Made by a program: the position numbers and the translations under genes. The notes beneath the pieces were generated by a model that was given only the letters and a program-made list of their open reading frames with translations, had not been told where the DNA came from and did no database searches. From Streptomyces kanamyceticus (GTDB lineage Bacteria; Actinomycetota; Actinomycetes; Streptomycetales; Streptomycetaceae), in NCBI RefSeq assembly GCF_008704495.1, contig NZ_CP023699.1, positions 2,170,001-2,234,000 on the forward strand: DNA of 64,000 nt. Direction: 5' to 3'. Below are positions 16,951-26,150 of the stretch, one piece after another. Numbering within the stretch: the first letter of the stretch is position 1; the number at the start of each line of letters is the position of its first letter.

Positions 16951-17616
16951 CTACCGCTCCCCCAGCCTCTCCCTCAGCCGCTCCGCCCCCGCCCCCGTGA
17001 CCGCCGCGAGCCCCGCCCTTCGCCCCGTCACCACGAGGAGCAGGTCACCCGCGGGGCCCCGCGCCTCCGCCGGTCCCGCGTCCGTACCCGTACGCGCACT
17101 CGTGCCCGTCGACCAGTCCGCGTCCGTCGCCACCAGGCGCACCCCGCGCAGTCGCTTCTTCGCTCCGTAGAAGGGGCTGGCCACCACGTGGTCCAGGGCC
17201 GCGACCGTCTGCGGGCCCGGCATGGGGCGGGTACGGCCCAGGGGGCGGGCGATGTCCTGGCCGTGGACCAGGAAGTCGGTGAGGGGGTCCAGCGGGGCGG
17301 ACATGGGGGCGCGGCGCGGGGAGCCCGCCGTCTCGCGGATCTGCGCGACGAGTTCCGCCGGGGTGTACCGCGCCGCCCGCTCCCTGGCCTTGTCGTACTC
17401 CATGCGCTCCCAGTCGAAGCGCGCTCCGACCGCGCCTTTCAGCAGGTCCAGGAGGGTGGTGCGGGTGGAGAGCGTCAGGTGCGCCGCCACGTCGCGGACC
17501 GTCCAGCCGGTGCAGAGCGAGTCCTTACGCCAGTCCTCGGTGTCCAGTTCTTCGAGGAAGTCGGCGATGCCGAGCCGCTCCGCCTTCGTCCACTCCAGTG
17601 CCTGTTCACGGTCCAT
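16951..17616 (-). CDS. Maleylpyruvate isomerase-like mycothiol-dependent (DinB fold) protein
   Basis: Protein of 221 aa. The N-terminus has the pattern of the actinobacterial DinB/MDMPI family: ALEWTKAERLGIADFLEEL, then LCTGWTVRDVAAHLTLS, where the His and following residues belong to the divalent metal site. DFLVHGQDIARPLG carries the second histidine region. The family includes mycothiol-dependent isomerases and transferases; the exact reaction is unknown here. ATG at 17616 is preceded by GGAAGGAG. A much longer upstream frame is rejected because it would run through the promoter region. Confidence 0.8.
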   Translation of the reverse strand: MDREQALEWTKAERLGIADFLEELDTEDWRKDSLCTGWTVRDVAAHLTLSTRTTLLDLLKGAVGARFDWERMEYDKARERAARYTPAELVAQIRETAGSPRRAPMSAPLDPLTDFLVHGQDIARPLGRTRPMPGPQTVAALDHVVASPFYGAKKRLRGVRLVATDADWSTGTSARTGTDAGPAEARGPAGDLLLVVTGRRAGLAAVTGAGAERLRERLGER

Positions 17617-17834
17617 GGCCGTGGCTCCTTCCGCGGTGCTCCGTCGTCCTCGGCTTAGACCGGGGGCGTTCGGCGGACCCATCGGCATATCAATGTGACG
17701 CGCGTCACATCCAGGGTAAAGGATTCTCCTCCCGGACCAATTGCGCACGTTCCGGAACAGACCCTGCTGCCGGGGCAATCCAGCCGTTAACCTGCAAGAG
17801 TGCGGATACCCCATCCGCCGGGGGAGGTTCTGCC

Positions 17835-18869
17835 ATGCCAGGTGGAAACGGGGACACGCGCGGCGATCACTCGCGCCAAGTGGGCCTTCTGTTGCGTGAG
17901 TTGTATTTCAACCGTACGGGCGTCCTGCTGCTCGTCATGAGTCTGGCCGCGGCCGGAATGTACGCCTTATCGGTGCGCAGCACCGGGCGGACCGAGGAAT
18001 TCTGGATCGCCCTCGCCACCGGTGTTCTCGGCGCGGCGATATTCGCCTTCGCCCAAGTCGCCCTCACCACACGGCAGTACGAGCGGTTCCTCGGGACCAC
18101 CGTCAAGGACGCCGTGATCGCGGAGATCGCGAAGGCGGGCGAGGAGCTGACCCGCACCTACCGGTCCATGCAGGAGAACTACGTACCGACCACGCAGTAC
18201 CCGGCCAGCAGGACACCGGACGTCCGGTTCAACCGCGACGTCAATCTGAGCATGCGCTCCTCGACGCAGTACACGTTCCGCGGCCTCACGGGGAAGTACG
18301 CGATCTGCCGCCTCGCCTCCCTGAACACCATCCCCAGGGACGTCCGGCTCATCGTCGCCGACCCCACGCGGCCCGCGGCCATGGACAGCCGGGCGCGGCG
18401 CGAGATGGCCTACCGCGACGGCATGACCTTCGAGCAGGCGCGCCAGGCGCTGGTCGACGGTGTGCACCTCACCCTGGTCGGCGCCTATTTGACCCGCATG
18501 CGCTTCGACCGCTTCGAGATATGCCTGACGGCGGACCCCAATCTGGACCGCGTCGAGATCTTCGACGACGAGATCTATCTGGCCCTGTTCACCGACACGG
18601 AGAACGAGACCTTCCCGTTCCCGCTGGGGCTTCGCTTCAACAAGGGTTCACTTCTTTACCAGACGAATCAGCGGGAATGCAGTCGGCTGCTCTCATCGCC
18701 GTACGCGATCAAGTTCGAAGTCCCCAAGAACCTCTCGGAGTTCGAGTACTGCTCCTTCCTCCAGCAGCTCGGCGTCCAGCTCAGCCATGCCGCGTTCCTG
18801 GAATTCCGCGACCGGTACGAGGAGTTCCGGAGGGATACCGCGCCGCAGATGATGACCGCGAGCACCTGA
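17835..18869 (+). CDS. Two-helix membrane protein with large cytoplasmic domain, unknown function
   Basis: Protein of 344 aa not assigned to a family. Two membrane helices lie at about residues 28-46 and 57-78. A charged, probably helical stretch follows (about 80-120) and then a globular domain of about 220 residues. The middle contains YTFRGLTGKYAICRL and VRLIVADP, loosely like non-catalytic phospholipase-D-like sensor domains, but no HKD motif is seen, so this is weak. ATG at 17835 follows GGGGGAGG. Leu45 is encoded by TTA (17967-17969), so translation should need the bldA tRNA. One base separates it from the cupin gene, which in turn overlaps the HD gene, so it heads a three-gene coupled operon. 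Confidence 0.72.
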   Translation: MPGGNGDTRGDHSRQVGLLLRELYFNRTGVLLLVMSLAAAGMYALSVRSTGRTEEFWIALATGVLGAAIFAFAQVALTTRQYERFLGTTVKDAVIAEIAKAGEELTRTYRSMQENYVPTTQYPASRTPDVRFNRDVNLSMRSSTQYTFRGLTGKYAICRLASLNTIPRDVRLIVADPTRPAAMDSRARREMAYRDGMTFEQARQALVDGVHLTLVGAYLTRMRFDRFEICLTADPNLDRVEIFDDEIYLALFTDTENETFPFPLGLRFNKGSLLYQTNQRECSRLLSSPYAIKFEVPKNLSEFEYCSFLQQLGVQLSHAAFLEFRDRYEEFRRDTAPQMMTAST

Positions 18870-18870
18870 G

Positions 18871-19566
18871 ATGGCCATGGCGCAGGCCCTCCCCGAGGTG
18901 TACGAGCTGGCCCAGGCCCTCGAACGGCTACCGGGTCCGCGCGGCGCGTCGGCCTCCGACGACGGCGGCGAGCACGTCCGCGCCGTCCTCGCGGGGTTCC
19001 ACTGCCGTCTGGAGGCGCTGCGCCGCAGCCTGAACCGATTACCCAGGGCCGCGTTCGACAGCATGCTCGTCAACTCGCGCGAGACGCCCACCCACTTCAA
19101 ATGGAACCTCTACCGCGGCCCGCGCTCAGGGCTCACCCTCTGGCTGCACGAGTACAAGCCTCCCGACCTGGTCGACGCCGCCTACGTGGAGGCTCCGCAC
19201 AACCACCGCTACGGCTTCACCTCGCTGATCCTCACCGGCGGCTACCTGCACACGCGCTTCCTGGTCGATCCTGTGGGCCAGGACCGGGCGCGGGTCACCG
19301 ACGTCCGTCCGGAGTTCCTGGCGCCCGGCGCCACCTACACGCTGACCCCCGACGACTGGCACAACGTCACCCGCGCCCGTGAGGGCACCGTGACCCTGAT
19401 CGCGCAGGAGCGCCCGACGCGCGCGTACAGCACCTCGCTCAGCACGTCACCCGACGCACCGCTCGGCACACGCACCGGCACGCTGCGTTATCACTATCCT
19501 GTGGAAGCCCGTTGGCGCACCTTGCGTTCGGTACTGGGCCGCCCCCACGAGAGGAAGAGCCAGTGA
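18871..19566 (+). CDS. Cupin-fold protein (cysteine-dioxygenase-like metal site)
   Basis: Protein of 231 aa. The C-terminal two thirds look like a cupin: PHNHRYGF gives His110 and His112 as first metal ligands, a hydrophobic LILTGGYLHTRF strand pair follows, and DDWHNVT supplies His164. This resembles the three-histidine site of cysteine dioxygenase-type cupins, but the order of other motifs does not allow a reaction to be named. The N-terminal 80 residues are helical and unique. Leu57 is encoded by TTA (19039-19041). It begins one base after the membrane gene and its stop overlaps the HD gene start by four bases. Confidence 0.72.
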   Translation: MAMAQALPEVYELAQALERLPGPRGASASDDGGEHVRAVLAGFHCRLEALRRSLNRLPRAAFDSMLVNSRETPTHFKWNLYRGPRSGLTLWLHEYKPPDLVDAAYVEAPHNHRYGFTSLILTGGYLHTRFLVDPVGQDRARVTDVRPEFLAPGATYTLTPDDWHNVTRAREGTVTLIAQERPTRAYSTSLSTSPDAPLGTRTGTLRYHYPVEARWRTLRSVLGRPHERKSQ

Positions 19567-20213
19567 CCGCACAGGACTTCGAGACCGGGCGCGTGGTGAC
19601 GCTGCGCGGCATCGTCCGCAAGCTCTGCACCGAGCACGACGACCGCCTCCCGTTCCACGGCTGGCACCACATCGCCTTCGTCGCCGCCAAAGGCGTGGAG
19701 TTCGCCCGGCGCAACGGCTCCGACACCGAGATCGTGGCGGCCGCGGCCCTCGTGCACGACCTCAACTACCTGGTGCGCAAGAACTCCGAGCCCTCCGCGG
19801 GCGAATCGCTGCGCGCGCACCAGCTGCGCCGCAGCGGGTTCACCGACGCGGAGATCGACCGCATCGAAGCCGTGATCGCCGAGTCCCACACCGCATCGCG
19901 CACCTGCGAGATCTCCCCCGAGGGGGCGGCGCTCAGCGACGCCGACACGCTCTTCAAGGCCGTACCGATCACCCCCGTCGTCCTCTCCCACCGCTATCTC
20001 GCGGAGAACGACATCAGCCTGGGGCAGCTGGCCCGCAAGATCGTCGACGAGCAGGCTCCGCTGGTCGAGGAGGGCATCTACTTCTACGACCCGGACGCGC
20101 GCGCCCGCTATCTGCCGTGGGCGACCGCCAACCTGGACCTGTGGAAGAGCCTGCTCGACTCGCTGGACGACCCGGACGTCAAGGAACTGCTCAGGTCCGT
20201 CAACGTCCGCTGA
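19563..20213 (+). CDS. HD-domain phosphohydrolase-like protein
   Basis: Protein of 216 aa starting with GTG inside the cupin stop (GTGA). The HD motif set is present: His35-His36 in GWHHIAF, His65-Asp66 in ALVHDLNYL, a later ESHTASR histidine and the aspartates of SDADTL. HD proteins hydrolyse phosphoesters or nucleotides; which substrate is unknown. It is the last gene of the membrane-cupin-HD operon and, unlike the first two, no in-frame TTA codon was seen. Its end overlaps the convergent ABC permease gene by 14 bases. The strict coupling of three genes suggests that the products act together. Confidence 0.78.
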   Translation: MTAQDFETGRVVTLRGIVRKLCTEHDDRLPFHGWHHIAFVAAKGVEFARRNGSDTEIVAAAALVHDLNYLVRKNSEPSAGESLRAHQLRRSGFTDAEIDRIEAVIAESHTASRTCEISPEGAALSDADTLFKAVPITPVVLSHRYLAENDISLGQLARKIVDEQAPLVEEGIYFYDPDARARYLPWATANLDLWKSLLDSLDDPDVKELLRSVNVR

Positions 20214-22749
20214 ACACCAGGGCGTTCGGGCCCCTGGCCGCTCTGCGGGCCGGTCCGACGGAGGCGAGCAGCGCGCCCGCCAGGGCCAGCAGCACCCCGA
20301 GGGCGAGGCGCCCCCAGGGGATGACGAGGGCGTAGCCCACGACGCTCTCCTGGAGCGTGCGGCCGAGCGCCCAGCCGAGGAAGACGCCGGTGAGCGTGCC
20401 GACGGCAGCGCCGAGCGCGCCGACGAGCAGGGCCTCGACGCGGATCATCCCGGCCACCCCCGCGCGGTCCATGCCGAGGGCCCGCAACGTGCCGATCTCC
20501 GTGCGGCGTTCGCGTACGGACATCGCGAGCGTGTTGGCGATGCCAAGGGCCGCGATCACCAGGGCCATGCTCAACAGGGCGTAGAAGAGGTTGAGTTGGT
20601 CGCCGATGCCGCTGGTGTCCTGGGCCCGGATGCCGTCCTCGTCGAGGACGGCGAGGGCCGGGTTGTCGCCGAGGGCGTGGCCGACACCGGCGAGCGCGGC
20701 ACGGCCGGGTCCGCCGTCGGTGGCGACGAGGATCCCCGCGGTGTTCGGGGCGGAGTCGTAGCGGGCGACGAGCGAGTCCGGTGCGGTGATGCTCGGCATC
20801 AGGTCGCTCTGCTCGTCCGCCCGGTAGACGGCGCCGATGGTGACGCTGCCCCGCTTGCCGCCCCCGCGCTCCAGCGGCAGGGTCTGACCGACGTGCCAAC
20901 CGGCCTGCCTCGCCTTGAAGTCGGCGACGGCGACCTGCCCCTCGGCAAGGCGGTCCAGAGATCCTTCGACCACGTCGTAGCGCAGCAGTCGGCCGATGGT
21001 GGCGGGGTCGACGCCCGTCAGGACCGAGGAGACGCCGCCGACGCGGTAGTCGGTGGACTGGTTGAGCGGGCTGAACCGCGCGCCGGGCAGCTTCTCGAGC
21101 GGCGCGGCGGACTCGGGGGTCATCCGCATGCCGCCCTCGGCGGGCTTCACCAGATAGTCGGCGGTGAAGTCGTGGGTCGTCGCGCGGTCGAGGTACTGGG
21201 TCGCGGACGCGCCGAGCACGGACAGGCCCGACGCCAGGGCCAGGGCGATGGCGAGCGCGGCGGCGGTGGCGCCGGTGCGGCGCGGGTCGCGCACGGTGTT
21301 GCGGGCCGCGAGGTCGCCGTGCACCGGGTGGACGCGGGCCAGGAGCGGCCGCAGCAGGGCGACGAACGGCCTGGCCAGGAGCGGGACGAGGGTGATCGCC
21401 CCGGTGACGACGAGCGCGGCGCCGCCACCGATGACGGTCCTCGCGTCCTGCCCCGTGGTGAGCGCGCCGTAGACGACTGCGGCGGTGCCGGTGAGCAGCA
21501 GCGCGGCGCCGAACACGGTGCGCCGGGAGCCGGTGCGCGCGGGCGCCGCGGGCTCGGCCGCGGCGAGCGCGGCGACGGGCGGGACGGCCATGGCACGGCG
21601 GCTCGGCAGCCAGGCCGCGAGCACGGTCAGCGCGGTGCCGGTCAGCAGCGGGACGAGCACGCTCGTCGGGGCGAGGACCAGCGGGGCGGCGGGGGTTTCG
21701 GCGGGGGCGAAGAGCTTCTGGAGCAGGGCGGCGGCCCCGATGCCGACGACGAGTCCGGCGGCGGAGGCGACCGCGCCGACGAGCAGGGACTCGGTCAGCA
21801 GGACGCGCCGCACCTGCGTGCGCGAGGCGCCGACGGCGCGCATCAGGGCCAGTTCCCTGGTGCGCCGGGCGATCAGCATGGTGAAGGTGTTGGAGATCAG
21901 GAACGCGGCGACGAACAGCGCGACCGCGGCGAAGCCGACCATGATCTGGCTCATGGTGTCGCTGTCACCGGCGGCGAGCCGCGCCTCGATCTGGCCGAGC
22001 CGCGCCCCGGTGACCGCGCTGGTGCCCGCGGGCAGCACCGCTTCGACGCGGCTGAGGAGTTGGGGGACGTCGACGCCGGGACCGGCCGTGAGTTCGACGT
22101 TCTGATAGCGGCCGGGCGCGAGGAAGAGCCGCTGGGCACTCTCCGCGGTGAACAGCGTCAGGCTGCCGCCGGAGGGCAGCTTGGTCCCGTCGGCCCGGAA
22201 GACGCCGCTGAGCGTGTACGAGGCGGCGCCCTTGTCCGTACCGACGCGCACGGTGTCGCCGACGCGGTAGCCGCCCTTCGCCGCGGTGCTCTCGTCGAGG
22301 GCGACGGTGCGGTCGCGGGTCGGTCCCGCCCCCCGGGTGAAGTGGTAGGCGGGGTCGGTGCCATCGGCTCCCGGGGCGAAGTTGCCGCCCCGGTGGGACC
22401 CGTGGCCGAGCAGGCGGCCCGCGCGGTCGTCCACGGCCGCGAAGCCGTCGACCCGGCCCGCGGCGACGGAGACACCGGGGAGCTTCGCCAGCTTCCGTAC
22501 GGTGCGGGCGTCGATCCCGGCCGCCCTGCCGCCGCTCGAAGGGACCACGTCGGAGGCGACGCTGACGGCGACGCGCTCGTAGCCGTCGGTGGCGCGGGCG
22601 GTGGCGGCACGGTTCTGGCTGTCGCCGTAGACGAGGCTGCCGGAGATGAAGGTGACCCCGAGCATGACCGCGAAGGCGGTCATCAGGAGGCGGGCCTTGT
22701 GCGCGAACACGTTGCGCAGGGCGATACGGAGCATGGGGGTGCGGGGCAT
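20200..22749 (-). CDS. FtsX-like ABC transporter permease
   Basis: Large permease of 849 aa with two FtsX modules. An N-terminal helix (LLMTAFAVMLGVTF) precedes an extracellular domain of about 200 residues, then three helices with the RRTRELALMRAVGASR coupling motif. A second set near the C-terminus has RRTEIGTLRALGMDR. This is the architecture of MacB/LolCE-type exporters that push peptides or lipids from the outer leaflet. ATG at 22749 is used; ATG at 22734 would shorten it by five residues. The ATPase gene lies 65 bases upstream on the same strand and a histidine kinase/response regulator pair lies before that, typical of envelope-stress or drug-responsive exporters. Confidence 0.9.
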   Translation of the reverse strand: MPRTPMLRIALRNVFAHKARLLMTAFAVMLGVTFISGSLVYGDSQNRAATARATDGYERVAVSVASDVVPSSGGRAAGIDARTVRKLAKLPGVSVAAGRVDGFAAVDDRAGRLLGHGSHRGGNFAPGADGTDPAYHFTRGAGPTRDRTVALDESTAAKGGYRVGDTVRVGTDKGAASYTLSGVFRADGTKLPSGGSLTLFTAESAQRLFLAPGRYQNVELTAGPGVDVPQLLSRVEAVLPAGTSAVTGARLGQIEARLAAGDSDTMSQIMVGFAAVALFVAAFLISNTFTMLIARRTRELALMRAVGASRTQVRRVLLTESLLVGAVASAAGLVVGIGAAALLQKLFAPAETPAAPLVLAPTSVLVPLLTGTALTVLAAWLPSRRAMAVPPVAALAAAEPAAPARTGSRRTVFGAALLLTGTAAVVYGALTTGQDARTVIGGGAALVVTGAITLVPLLARPFVALLRPLLARVHPVHGDLAARNTVRDPRRTGATAAALAIALALASGLSVLGASATQYLDRATTHDFTADYLVKPAEGGMRMTPESAAPLEKLPGARFSPLNQSTDYRVGGVSSVLTGVDPATIGRLLRYDVVEGSLDRLAEGQVAVADFKARQAGWHVGQTLPLERGGGKRGSVTIGAVYRADEQSDLMPSITAPDSLVARYDSAPNTAGILVATDGGPGRAALAGVGHALGDNPALAVLDEDGIRAQDTSGIGDQLNLFYALLSMALVIAALGIANTLAMSVRERRTEIGTLRALGMDRAGVAGMIRVEALLVGALGAAVGTLTGVFLGWALGRTLQESVVGYALVIPWGRLALGVLLALAGALLASVGPARRAARGPNALVFSGR

Positions 22750-22814
22750 GAGGGTGCGGATCCTGTTCTGAGGTGGCGTACGGGCGGCTTGACCGGCCCT
22801 CGCGTACGGGCGGG

Positions 22815-23603
22815 TCAGCTCGTGCGGGAGCGGGTGTCGTACTCCTTCATCCGGTCCAGGACCCGCTCGGGGGTGGGCTGCGCCATCTCGTCGACCAGGC
22901 GGCCGTCGGCGAGGAAGACCACGCGGTCCGCGTAGCCCGCGGCGACGGGGTCGTGGGTGACCATGACGACCGTCTGGTTCAGCTCGCGCACCGAGTCGCG
23001 CAGGAAGCCGAGCACCTCGGCCCCCGCACGGGAGTCGAGGTTGCCGGTGGGCTCGTCGCCGAAGACGATCGCGGGCTTGGAGACCAGCGCCCTGGCCACC
23101 GCCACTCGCTGCTGCTGCCCGCCGGAGAGCTGTGCGGGACGGTGACCGAGCCGCCCCGAGAGCCCGACCATGGAGATCACGCGCTCCAGCCACCGCGGGT
23201 CGGGACCGCGTCCCGCGATGGTCAGCGGCAGCGTGATGTTCTCCAGGGCGGTCAGCGTCGGCAGCAGGTTGAAAGCCTGGAAGATGAAGCCGATCCGGTC
23301 CCTGCGCAACGTGGTGAGCCGCCGGTCGTCGAGCGAGCCCAGTTCGGTGGTGCCGATGCGGACGGACCCGGAGCTGAACGAGTCGAGCCCGGCGGCGCAG
23401 TGCATCAGGGTGGACTTGCCGCAGCCGGAGGGGCCCATGATCGCGGTGAACTCCCCCTCCCTGAAGGAGATGCTGACCCGGTCCAGGGCGACGACGCGGG
23501 TGTCGCCGCTGCCGTAGGACTTCGACAGGTCGGTGGTGGCGGCCGCGATTCCGGCGGCGGCGGCCGGGTGCGGGGCGAACGGGTCGAGGGCTTCGGCGGG
23601 CAC
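22815..23603 (-). CDS. ABC transporter ATP-binding protein (MacB/LolD type)
   Basis: ATPase of 262 aa. Walker A is GPSGCGKST, the Q-loop FIFQAFNLLPTLTALEN, the signature LSGGQQQRVAVAR, Walker B IVFGDEPTGNLDS and the switch histidine VTHDP. All residues needed for ATP hydrolysis are there. Such subunits pair with FtsX-like permeases, which is what follows. GTG at 23603 has AAGAGGAG just upstream; a frame open to 23699 has no support. The C-terminal extension ends DTRSRTS. Confidence 0.92.
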   Translation of the reverse strand: MPAEALDPFAPHPAAAAGIAAATTDLSKSYGSGDTRVVALDRVSISFREGEFTAIMGPSGCGKSTLMHCAAGLDSFSSGSVRIGTTELGSLDDRRLTTLRRDRIGFIFQAFNLLPTLTALENITLPLTIAGRGPDPRWLERVISMVGLSGRLGHRPAQLSGGQQQRVAVARALVSKPAIVFGDEPTGNLDSRAGAEVLGFLRDSVRELNQTVVMVTHDPVAAGYADRVVFLADGRLVDEMAQPTPERVLDRMKEYDTRSRTS

Positions 23604-23760
23604 GGGGACTCCTCTTGCGGGTGCGGTGTGACGGGTGCGGTGGCACGGGTGCGGTGTCACAGGTGCGTCATCCGGGTTCCGGAAAGGCGCACACCACAAG
23701 GTGTCCGGGGGACGTATCGGGATGTCAGCAGCCGCGTATCAAGGGCCGCTCCACCGCGCG

Positions 23761-25023
23761 TCAGTCGTGCAGGCGCAGCGTGGCGACGGCGCCGCCGTCC
23801 GGGGCGTTGGCCAGGCGCAGTTCGGCGCCGAGGAGGCGGGCCTGGCCGAGGGCGATGGTGAGACCGAGGCCGTGACCCGAGCCGCGTTCCTTCGCGCCCG
23901 TGTGGAAACGGCGCGGTCCGTCCCGCAGCAGCTCGTCGGGGAAGCCGGGGCCGTGGTCGCGTACGACGACGGTGCGTCCCCCGACCGTGACCCGCACCGG
24001 AGTGCCCCCGTGCCGGTGGGCGTTGACGACGAGGTTGCCGACGATCCGTTCGAGACGGCGCGGATCGGTCTCCACGGGTTCCGCGCCACCGGTGACGTCC
24101 CTGACCTCCGTATCGAGCCCCGTGCGCGCCACCGCGTCGGCGACGACCTCGGCGAGCGGGACACGCGCGCGTACCGGCTGTTCCGCCCCGGCGTCGAGCC
24201 GTGAGACCTCAAGGAGGTCCTCGACCAGGTCGCGCAGATCGCGCACCCTGGCCCGGAGCTGATCCTCCGTCTCGCCGGACGGCAGCAGATCGGCCGCGGC
24301 CAGCAGACCGCCGACGGGCGTGCGCAGCTCATGGGCCACGTCCGCGGTGAACTGCCGCTCGGTGCGCAGCCGTCGGCTGAGGCTGTCGGCCATGAGGTCG
24401 ACGGTGGCGGCGATGTCGGCCACCTCGTCGCGGCCCTTGGTGTGCCCCGTCCTGGCGTCCAGGTCCCCGGTGGAGATCCGGTCCGCGGTCTCGGAGACCC
24501 GCCGCAGCCTGCGCCCGAGCAGCCCGGCGCCGTAGACGGTCAGGGGCGTGGCCGCGGCGAGCGCGACCAGCGAGGCCACGACCATGACCACGTCGAGCCT
24601 GCGCAGGGTGTGGAGCTCAGAGCTCATGTTGACCCGGGTGGCGAGGACCCGGCCGCCCCCGCCGGGGACGCGCTGGGCGGCCCAGACGCGCGGACCCACG
24701 TTGTTGTCGATCCGCCCGTCGTACGCGGTGTGCCGGTCGCGGTCGGACAGGTGCCTCAGTTCGGCGGGCAGTTCGGCGGGGTCGAGCTCGGCACCGCCGG
24801 TGAGGGTTCCGGTGCGCCGGTAGGTCTCCATGGCCGAGTACAGCGTGTTGAAGGCTTCCGCCTCGGCCCGCTCCCTGATGTCCCGCGCGGACCATACGTG
24901 CACCAGCACCCCCACCACCGCCGTGACCAGGCAGGCCGTGGCCGCGGCAAGCGCGGCGATCTTCCATCGCAGGGGTACGCGAGCCGGGCCTCGCGGCCGG
25001 GAGCGGGGGCGCGCCTGTCTCAT
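23761..25023 (-). CDS. Sensor histidine kinase
   Basis: Kinase of 420 aa: basic N-terminus, a membrane helix at about residues 22-42, an extracytoplasmic loop of about 110 residues, a second helix (VVMVVASLVALAAATPL), a HAMP linker, then the H-box DVAHELRTP with the phosphorylated His, the N-box NLVVNAHRHGG, and the G motifs DHGPGF and GHGLGLTIA. ATG at 25023 overlaps the response regulator stop by four bases, so the pair is cotranscribed with the regulator first. The next genes encode an ABC exporter, its probable target. Confidence 0.9.
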   Translation of the reverse strand: MRQARPRSRPRGPARVPLRWKIAALAAATACLVTAVVGVLVHVWSARDIRERAEAEAFNTLYSAMETYRRTGTLTGGAELDPAELPAELRHLSDRDRHTAYDGRIDNNVGPRVWAAQRVPGGGGRVLATRVNMSSELHTLRRLDVVMVVASLVALAAATPLTVYGAGLLGRRLRRVSETADRISTGDLDARTGHTKGRDEVADIAATVDLMADSLSRRLRTERQFTADVAHELRTPVGGLLAAADLLPSGETEDQLRARVRDLRDLVEDLLEVSRLDAGAEQPVRARVPLAEVVADAVARTGLDTEVRDVTGGAEPVETDPRRLERIVGNLVVNAHRHGGTPVRVTVGGRTVVVRDHGPGFPDELLRDGPRRFHTGAKERGSGHGLGLTIALGQARLLGAELRLANAPDGGAVATLRLHD

Positions 25024-25772
25024 CGCCTGAGCTTGTAGCCGAAGCCGCGGACCGTCTCGATCCGGTCCCGGCCCAGCTTGCCGCGCAGCCGCTGGACGCA
25101 CAGGTCCACGACCCGGCTGTCGCCGTCCCAGCCGTACTCCCACACGTCCCTCAGGAGCGTGTGCCGCGCCAGGACGATGCCCGGCTGCTCCGCGAACGCG
25201 AGCAGCAGCTTCAGCTCGGTCGGGGTCAGCGCGACGGGCTTTCCTGAGACGGAGACCTCAAGCCCTCCGGTGTCGACGGTGAGGTCTCCGAAGACCAGCA
25301 CGTCGCTGTCGGCCGGTGCCGGTGCCTCCTCCTGGCGCGCGGCCCGCTCAGGACCCTGCCCCGGGGCGGGCGCGTAGGTCGCCCGCCGCAGCAGCGAGCG
25401 GATGCGGGCCACGAGTACGTAGGTGTCCACCGGCTTGACCACGTAGTCGTCCGCCCCGGCCTCCAGACCCGCGACGACGTCGAGGCCGTCGCCCCTGGCG
25501 GACATCATGAGGACCGGCACCAGGCTGGTCTCCCGGACCCTGCGACACAGCCCGATCCCGTCGAGACCGGGCAGCATCACGTCGAGGATCAGCAGGTCGA
25601 AGGGTTCGTCACGGAAGATTTCGAGGCCGGTGAGGCCGTCGGCGGCGGCTCGCATCGCGTAGCCGTAGCGCTCCAGGGCGACCGTGAACGACCTCCGCAT
25701 CAGGTCGTCGTCCTCGACCAGCAGCACGCGCACGGGGCGCGGCGGTTCCGGGGCCGGGGCGGACGAGGACAC
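25020..25772 (-). CDS. OmpR-family response regulator
   Basis: Regulator of 250 aa. Receiver domain residues: acidic pair VEDDD near residue 20, phospho-acceptor Asp in LLILDVMLP, and the lysine in YVVKPVD. A Pro/Ala/Glu-rich linker of about 25 residues follows, then a winged-helix DNA-binding domain (LTPTELKLLLAFAE, SRVVDLCVQRLRGKL, VRGFGYKLR). It resembles CseB-type regulators of the Streptomyces envelope stress response, but orthology cannot be settled by eye. GTG start at 25772. It is the first gene of a regulator-kinase pair and probably controls the adjacent ABC exporter. Confidence 0.9.
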   Translation of the reverse strand: MSSSAPAPEPPRPVRVLLVEDDDLMRRSFTVALERYGYAMRAAADGLTGLEIFRDEPFDLLILDVMLPGLDGIGLCRRVRETSLVPVLMMSARGDGLDVVAGLEAGADDYVVKPVDTYVLVARIRSLLRRATYAPAPGQGPERAARQEEAPAPADSDVLVFGDLTVDTGGLEVSVSGKPVALTPTELKLLLAFAEQPGIVLARHTLLRDVWEYGWDGDSRVVDLCVQRLRGKLGRDRIETVRGFGYKLRR

Positions 25773-26150
25773 GGGCGGATCACTCCAGTTCGGGTGGCAT
25801 GTGCAGGTGTTTCAGGCGGTTCGGGCGGGGCCCTGGGAGGAACGATAGGCCAGAGATCGGGCACGCCCGCGGCTCAGCACGGCGGACACGGGCCTGGCGC
25901 CCGACTCGATGAACGGCCGAGCGCCGCCTGATACCCGCCCGATACAAAGACGGCCAGGACCTGCTCGGCCGCTCCAGGACCCACCCGCCGCGATCTCTCG
26001 CGGACGCCTGAAGTCGCGCCCGGGTTGTACTCACTTCGGGGGATTGACCCGGTGCGGTGCGATGCGGTGCGCTTGTCTCGTGGAGAGCCCTCGGCGCGGG
26101 GCCGGGGGAGCATGCGTCAACGGGGACACAGGGGAACACGGGGGGAAATC
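25773..26150. other. Intergenic region between divergent genes
   Basis: About 378 bases between the leftward two-component operon and the rightward secreted propeller gene. Open frames are Arg/Pro-rich shadows. Both promoters are expected here but no convincing consensus pair or inverted repeat was found. Confidence 0.4.

Noticed and set aside
17598..17834. Extended N-terminus of the 2-TM protein
   Set aside because: It would overlap the divergent DinB-type gene and its promoter, whereas ATG 17835 follows a strong ribosome site.
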